A DNA stretch of 64,000 nt. Origin: Spirochaetota bacterium. GTDB taxonomy: Bacteria; Spirochaetota; Spirochaetia; Treponematales; UBA12059. The position numbers were made by a program, and so were the translations under genes. This document shows positions 59,677 to 64,000 of the stretch, piece after piece. The DNA lies in assembly GCA_022703505.1 (NCBI GenBank), contig JAKLDN010000001.1:1-64000 (forward strand), read 5' to 3'. How positions within the stretch are numbered: the stretch's first letter is position 1; the number at the start of each line of letters is the position of its first letter. The notes beneath the pieces were generated by a model. It saw nothing but the letters and a program-made list of their open reading frames with translations. It made no database searches and had not been told where the DNA came from.

Positions 59677-61788
59677 ATGCGCCGATTCCGCCTTTTGCGC
59701 CCCCTTCCGAGGTGGCTCCTGCTGTTCATCCTGATCGTCTCCGCCGTATCCGCCGACGAGACCCGCCCCTGGTCCCTGAGCGCCGGACCCGGTGTAGAAG
59801 CGCCGCTGGGAAACGGAGCCTCGGTCTTCGGGCTCGGGGTGGGTGTCCGTGCGGGGCTGGTTCGGAACCGGGGCCCCTTCGGGACGGCTCCCGGTCTCTG
59901 GCTGGATTACACTCTCCAGCCCGTCGGGGAGTATTCCATCTCCAACCTGAGCGCCGCCCTGGATCTGGCCCTGCCCTTCCGCCTTTCCGACGCGATACGG
60001 CTTTCCCCCTACCTGGCCGGCGGTGTATTCTTCTCCTTCTTCAACCAGCGATCCGAGCTGGAGGCGGCGTTCCCGGACGATACATTTGCGGGGATCGGCC
60101 CCTGGGCCGCCGGAGGCCTTAGGCTGGGCTGGACCTTCCCCAAGGGGTATACGGCGGTTCTGGATCTCGGGTACCGGGGCCGCTTCGGCCTGTCCCACGG
60201 CCTGGGCCTGGGCGTCGGGGTCTCCTACGGACTTCGGGACCGCCGGGGTTCCGCGCTTCCCCAGGGCATGCGGCTCCAGCCTCTTTCAACGGTAAGCTTC
60301 CGGGACATCCGGCTGGATCCCGTGTTCCCGGTGTTCTACAAGCACTACGACCAGAATCCCGTCGGGACCGCGACCCTGGTCAACTCCGGGAAGCAGGAGA
60401 TTACGGATATCAAGGTCAGCCTCTTTTCCCGGCAGTTCATGGATGACCCCAAGACATGTTCTGGCCCGCGGACCCTAGCGCCGGCAGCCTCCGCGGAGTA
60501 TTCCCTGCTGGCCTTGTTCAATCCCCTAGTACTGGAACTATCCGAGCGTACCAAGGCTTCCGTAGTCCTTGCCGTGGAATTCAGTTCCGGTGGAATCCGG
60601 TACCGGAACGAATACGTGGAGAGCCTGGGTTTTGAAGACAGGAACGCGACCGTTTGGGACGACGATCGCAAGGCTGCGGCCTTCGTCTCCGTCAAGGACC
60701 CCGACGTACTGACCTGGGCAAGGAGGGCTTCCGAGGCTTCCGAGACGCCGGGCTCTGCCGTGGACAGGAACCTAGCCGCTGCCGTTGCTGCCTTCGAGAT
60801 CCTCCGGCTCGCCTCGTTCCGCTACTCCGTGGACCCGACCACCCCCTACAGGGAGTTCTCCACTAGGTCCGGCGCCGTGGACTACCTGCAGTTCCCCCGC
60901 CAGACCCTCCGGCTTCGGTCCGGGGACTGCGACGACCTCACGGTCCTATACGCAGCCCTCCTGGAATCCGTCGGGGTCGGCACAGCCTTCGTCACCGTGC
61001 CGGGGCACATTTACACGGCCGTGGCCCTGGACACCACCCCCGCGGGGATGCGAAAGACCTTCCGCTCGACTTCGGACTTCCTCGAAGCCTCAGGCCGAGC
61101 CTGGGTGCCCGTGGAGGTGACCGCCCTGGACCTGGGCTTCGACGAGGCCTGGCACCTGGGAGCCCGGCAGTGGCGGGAACAAGGCGCTGCGGGCAAGGCC
61201 CGGCTCTGGCCCGTGGCCCAGGCCTGGGAACTCTACGAGCCCGTGGGCCTCGCTCGGGGGGAGCCCGTCCCGGAGCCTCCGTCGGCGGACAAGGTCCGGG
61301 CCGCGGCCTCGGAGGTATGGCGCCGGCTCCTGGAACGCGAGTACCGGCCCCAGGTCGCGGGCCTGGAGAAGGCGGCTCTCTCCGGAGGCCCCAAGGGGTA
61401 CAACGCCCTGGGGATCCTGCACGCCCGGTACGGGTTCCTGGAGGAGGCCGAAAAGGCCTTCCAGGCCGCGATTAAAGCGGAGGCTTACCCGCCGGCCCTG
61501 GTGAATCTGGGGAACCTGGCCCTCCTTCGGGGCCGGGTTGAGGAAGCCTACCGGCACTACGACCGGGCCGCCGCTTCGGCACCTAAAAACCCGGCGGCCC
61601 TGCTCGGGCTGGCCCGGGCCAGCCAGCTTCTGGAGAACTACGGGACCGCCCGCAGGGCCTTCGACCAGCTCAAGGCGGTCGATCCCGCCCTGGCGTCCCG
61701 CTACGAGTACCTGGCCCAGGCGGGCCAGGAAAACGCCCGCGCCGCGGAGGCCCAGCGGGCCCGGAGGGTGGACACATGGTCGGAATGA
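59677..61788 (+). CDS. Exported transglutaminase-like protein with beta-barrel-like N-terminus and TPR tail
   Basis: A 703-residue exported protein. The signal peptide ends near VSAVSADE. Residues 25-200 resemble a small outer-membrane barrel: alternating strands such as YLAGGVFFSFFNQRSEL and GLSHGLGLGVGVSYGLRD. Residues about 370-480 hold a transglutaminase-like core with Cys418 (RSGDCDDLTVLYAAL), His in VPGHIYTAVAL and a later Asp. The C-terminal 180 residues have TPR repeats (YNALGILHARYGFLEEAEKA, AEAYPPALVNLGNLALLRGR). It may cleave or cross-link peptides in the periplasm. GGAGG is 5 bases before ATG 59677. Overlaps the next gene by 13 bases. Confidence 0.78.
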   Translation: MRRFRLLRPLPRWLLLFILIVSAVSADETRPWSLSAGPGVEAPLGNGASVFGLGVGVRAGLVRNRGPFGTAPGLWLDYTLQPVGEYSISNLSAALDLALPFRLSDAIRLSPYLAGGVFFSFFNQRSELEAAFPDDTFAGIGPWAAGGLRLGWTFPKGYTAVLDLGYRGRFGLSHGLGLGVGVSYGLRDRRGSALPQGMRLQPLSTVSFRDIRLDPVFPVFYKHYDQNPVGTATLVNSGKQEITDIKVSLFSRQFMDDPKTCSGPRTLAPAASAEYSLLALFNPLVLELSERTKASVVLAVEFSSGGIRYRNEYVESLGFEDRNATVWDDDRKAAAFVSVKDPDVLTWARRASEASETPGSAVDRNLAAAVAAFEILRLASFRYSVDPTTPYREFSTRSGAVDYLQFPRQTLRLRSGDCDDLTVLYAALLESVGVGTAFVTVPGHIYTAVALDTTPAGMRKTFRSTSDFLEASGRAWVPVEVTALDLGFDEAWHLGARQWREQGAAGKARLWPVAQAWELYEPVGLARGEPVPEPPSADKVRAAASEVWRRLLEREYRPQVAGLEKAALSGGPKGYNALGILHARYGFLEEAEKAFQAAIKAEAYPPALVNLGNLALLRGRVEEAYRHYDRAAASAPKNPAALLGLARASQLLENYGTARRAFDQLKAVDPALASRYEYLAQAGQENARAAEAQRARRVDTWSE

Positions 61789-62726
61789 ACAAGGTATTCC
61801 GTGCGGCCCGCGTGGCCGCCGCGGGCCTCGCCCTGTCCCTGGTCCTGACGACCTGCGAGCCCCTGGCCCTCCGGGACCTGGCGGAAAAGCTGGCCCAGGG
61901 CGGGGCGAAGCACCTGTACATCACGGACCGGGATGCAAAGCGCATCTACCGCTGCGAAACCGATGGAAGGAATCTTATAGAGATCCTTCCGCTTTCCAAC
62001 CAGGACGACCTGGCCATGATCGCAGTTGATCCGAACGCGGGCAAACTCTTCTGGACATGCGCCGCGATCAGCAATCTCGGGAAGGTCGTCTCCTCGAACC
62101 TGGACGGAACCGGCCTTTCCGTGCTCTATCAGGAACCTGGTCCGATTGGGGGGGTATTCCCACGGGGATTGAGTCCAAACATCGCCGAGGAAGTTCTATT
62201 CTGGGCCGGAATCTCCAATGACACGATCTATCGACAGCCGTACTCCTCCGCAGAAAGTCCGTTGGCGGGCGCCGGTATCGGAGATCCGCAGGATCTGGCG
62301 TATTATCCGAATCTGGACAAGGTTTTCGTAGCCGATCCGGCTAATAAAAAGATACATCGAATTAATTCCAATGGAAGTTTGGATCTGACACTGGATTTAA
62401 CCCCTGTATCTGCTGGATTTAAAACTCCTGGAAACTTGATCGTGGATAACTTACACGGATATGTGTATTGGAGCGACGACGGTCCCGGGGGAGGCATTTT
62501 CCGCTGTGATGCGAATCTGAGCTCAGCCAGTGTTACGAATATAGTCGTTTGGGCAGGAGCACCGCCCCGACAACTTGCCGTGGATCCTGATGAAGGCTTC
62601 CTTTTCTGGGTAGATCTCGGGACAAAAACGATTCAACGTGCCAAGCTGGACGGCTCGGACGTTCGGACCATCGTGTCCGGACTCCAGGGTCCCCGCGGCG
62701 TGGCTCTGGACCCCGTCCGGCGCTGA
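61776..62726 (+). CDS. YWTD/NHL-type beta-propeller, probable lipoprotein
   Basis: A 316-residue exported protein; the signal ends LVLTTC, a relaxed lipobox. About five or six propeller blades share a pattern ending in YWxD-like strands: GKLFWTCAAISN, EVLFWAGISNDTIY, GYVYWSDDGPGGG and GFLFWVDLGTKTIQ. Such domains bind proteins or polysaccharides. It overlaps the transglutaminase-like gene, so the two should act together at the cell surface. The middle (about 62150-62560) is clearly less GC-rich than both ends. A run of ten G bases directly follows the stop. Confidence 0.75.
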   Translation: MVGMNKVFRAARVAAAGLALSLVLTTCEPLALRDLAEKLAQGGAKHLYITDRDAKRIYRCETDGRNLIEILPLSNQDDLAMIAVDPNAGKLFWTCAAISNLGKVVSSNLDGTGLSVLYQEPGPIGGVFPRGLSPNIAEEVLFWAGISNDTIYRQPYSSAESPLAGAGIGDPQDLAYYPNLDKVFVADPANKKIHRINSNGSLDLTLDLTPVSAGFKTPGNLIVDNLHGYVYWSDDGPGGGIFRCDANLSSASVTNIVVWAGAPPRQLAVDPDEGFLFWVDLGTKTIQRAKLDGSDVRTIVSGLQGPRGVALDPVRR

Positions 62727-62755
62727 GGGGGGGGGGACGATCAAGGCGGCCGTCC

Positions 62756-63715
62756 CTACCGCACCGCCCGTTCGAACTCCGCCAGCCTAGCGGGTAGTCC
62801 TTCCCCGGCCCGGCCTCGTGCGAACTCCAGGGCGACGGTTCCGAACATCCGCTCCCGCAAGGATTCGTCCAGGGGCATCCGGAGGAAGCGGCCCGCCGGG
62901 AGTTCCGCGGCCACGCGGGGGTAGTTGCGGGGGTCGTGGACCTTGTCCCCGGTCCCGTTGAGGACGAAGACCTCCCGTCTCACGGCCCCGAGGCGGCCGA
63001 AGAGTTCGAAGTCCCAGGCCGCCTCGGCGGACTTCTTCCACTTCCACACGTCGGCCCTGTCGATGAACTCGAAGGTCCGCTGTTTCTGAGCCCCTTCCTT
63101 TAGGTCCCCCACCAGGGCCTGCCGCAGGAGGGGCCGGACCGCCCGGATCGCGGCGGCGGGTATCCAGGGGGACACCCGGCGCAGGAAGGTCTTGTTGAAC
63201 CACAGGGTGTGCATAGGGTCGGCCAGGAGGACGGTCGAAGGATCCAGGTATCCCCGGATCATGCCCTCCAGGATCTGGGCGGAGCCCCAGCAGGTCCCGG
63301 CAAGGACGTAGTCCCGGTCCAAGAGTCCCGCCGCCTCCAGGGCCGCCCGGATATCCAAGGCCGCTCGTTCCACGGACAGGTCGGGCTTCCGGCCCTGTAT
63401 CCGGCTCGAATTCTTCTCCCGGGTCTCGATGAAAAGGAACTCCGCCTTCCCGTGCAGGGGGCCGTAGAATTCCCGGAAGCCTTCGGGGGTCGTACCCCAC
63501 CCCGGCACCAGGACCACAGGGCGGCGGGCTGCGGTCCGGTCCGGTCGTACCTGAATGATCCGGATCTCCGCCCCGGGCACGGGAACGTAGTGGATCTCCC
63601 CGATGCCGGGCTTCCAGAAATCCGGAACCTTTTCCGGAGCCGGGCCCAGGAAGGCCTCCACCCGGGACCGAAGCAGGGGGCCGTCCTCGAGAGCCCGCTC
63701 CAGCAGGTCATCCAT
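62756..63715 (-). CDS. Alpha/beta-hydrolase-fold protein with Cys at the nucleophile position
   Basis: A 319-residue cytoplasmic protein with PVVLVPGWGTTPEGFREFYG (strand and oxyanion loop) and the elbow LAGTCWGSAQ, where Cys stands in place of Ser. The acid position is LNGTGDKVHD. I see no convincing catalytic His at the C-terminus. It may be an inactive hydrolase or a dienelactone-hydrolase-like enzyme. Convergent with the propeller gene. Confidence 0.7.
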   Translation of the reverse strand: MDDLLERALEDGPLLRSRVEAFLGPAPEKVPDFWKPGIGEIHYVPVPGAEIRIIQVRPDRTAARRPVVLVPGWGTTPEGFREFYGPLHGKAEFLFIETREKNSSRIQGRKPDLSVERAALDIRAALEAAGLLDRDYVLAGTCWGSAQILEGMIRGYLDPSTVLLADPMHTLWFNKTFLRRVSPWIPAAAIRAVRPLLRQALVGDLKEGAQKQRTFEFIDRADVWKWKKSAEAAWDFELFGRLGAVRREVFVLNGTGDKVHDPRNYPRVAAELPAGRFLRMPLDESLRERMFGTVALEFARGRAGEGLPARLAEFERAVR

Positions 63716-63811
63716 GGCGGGAGGATACGCGGCTCAGGGCCGGCCGGTCAAGGACGGGGGGTCCCGCCACGATTCGACCGGCGGGGACTCGGCGGGCCGC
63801 TCGGTTAGAAT

Positions 63812-63841
63812 TTGACGAAAATACGGTTAAGACGATACTCT
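63812..63841 (+). promoter_or_regulatory. Promoter of the Na/Pi cotransporter gene
   Basis: TTGACG (63812-63817), 18 bases, TACTCT (63836-63841), in an AT-rich patch 52 bases before the ATG. Confidence 0.4.
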
Positions 63842-63893
63842 CCTACAATCCCGGTACCCGCGTGGTCCCGGGAAGGGCTGAGGAGTATCCGGC

Positions 63894-64000
63894 ATGTCCA
63901 TCTACAACATCTTCGACCTGGCCGGCGGCCTGGCGATCTTCCTCTTCGGCATGGTGATGATGAACAACAACCTCACCGCCCTGGCGGGGGCCCGGCTCCG
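63894..64000 (+). CDS. Na+/phosphate cotransporter family protein, 5' end only
   Basis: Only 35 codons are in the window. The start MSIYNIFDLAGGLAIFLFGM followed by VMMNNNLTALAGARL is typical of the first helix and glycine-rich turn of NptA/PhoU-type Na/Pi cotransporters. GAGGAG lies 8 bases before the ATG. The rest lies beyond the right edge. Confidence 0.7.
   Translation, partial: MSIYNIFDLAGGLAIFLFGMVMMNNNLTALAGARL

Overview
This 64 kb window comes from a GC-rich bacterial chromosome. The genes suggest a motile, two-membrane, probably anaerobic bacterium. It has a FliS/FlgN-type flagellar chaperone pair, a chemoreceptor with a 7TM-DISM sensor, a SPOR-domain envelope protein, lipoproteins, TRAP and ABC importers, and a large anaerobic purine catabolic cluster. 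A spirochaete (Treponema/Spirochaeta relatives) is the best guess, from the DISM chemoreceptor, the 'YCAGKN' P-loop of CoaE and the type of purine cluster. No rRNA or diagnostic marker is present to prove it.

Layout. (1) 1-2.35 kb: the end of an integrated element, less GC-rich than the rest, with an unknown gene running off the left edge and a tyrosine recombinase, next to a tRNA-Asn that is the likely attachment site. (2) 2.4-17 kb: housekeeping genes: parE-parC, an EamA transporter, a J-domain protein, fliS and a FlgN-like gene, a hotdog thioesterase, a periplasmic-sensor histidine kinase with a CheY-like regulator, polA-coaE and a SPOR protein. (3) 17-43.7 kb: a purine region. A SUMF1-fold protein and an NCS2 purine permease diverge from adenine deaminase. 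A DISM chemoreceptor follows. Then comes a long, tightly overlapped run on the plus strand: XdhA-XdhB, a cyclic amidohydrolase, YgfK, SsnA, YgeY, two fold-type II PLP enzymes, an 8-oxoguanine-deaminase-like hydrolase, YgfM, XdhD and YgeW. (4) 43.8-51.3 kb: a lipoprotein hydrolase, a 1414-residue BcrAD-type activator fusion, and a membrane-anchored AraC regulator. (5) 51.4-56.5 kb: a ferric-iron/polyamine-type ABC importer with two ATPases. (6) 56.5-59.4 kb: a TRAP transporter (DctP-DctQ-DctM). (7) 59.6-64 kb: a transglutaminase/TPR protein, a beta-propeller, an alpha/beta hydrolase and the start of a Na/Pi cotransporter.

How the purine genes fit together: adenine is imported and deaminated to hypoxanthine, xanthine dehydrogenase makes xanthine and urate, and 8-oxoguanine can be deaminated to urate. 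The YgfK/SsnA/hydantoinase/YgeY/YgeW set is the signature of oxygen-independent urate breakdown to diureido and diamino compounds, carbamoyl phosphate and pyruvate. The usual last enzyme, the YgeX diaminopropionate ammonia-lyase, is not recognisable. Two other PLP enzymes sit where it would be expected, which is the most interesting metabolic feature here.

Two genome-wide habits also stand out. Six intergenic spaces carry imperfect inverted arrays of short degenerate repeat 'words', two of them continuing into a neighbouring stop codon or C-terminus. Many promoters follow TTGCnn-N17-TAnnnT, and at least three (parE, polA, the AraC-type gene) place the -10 box so close to the ATG that the mRNA should be leaderless.
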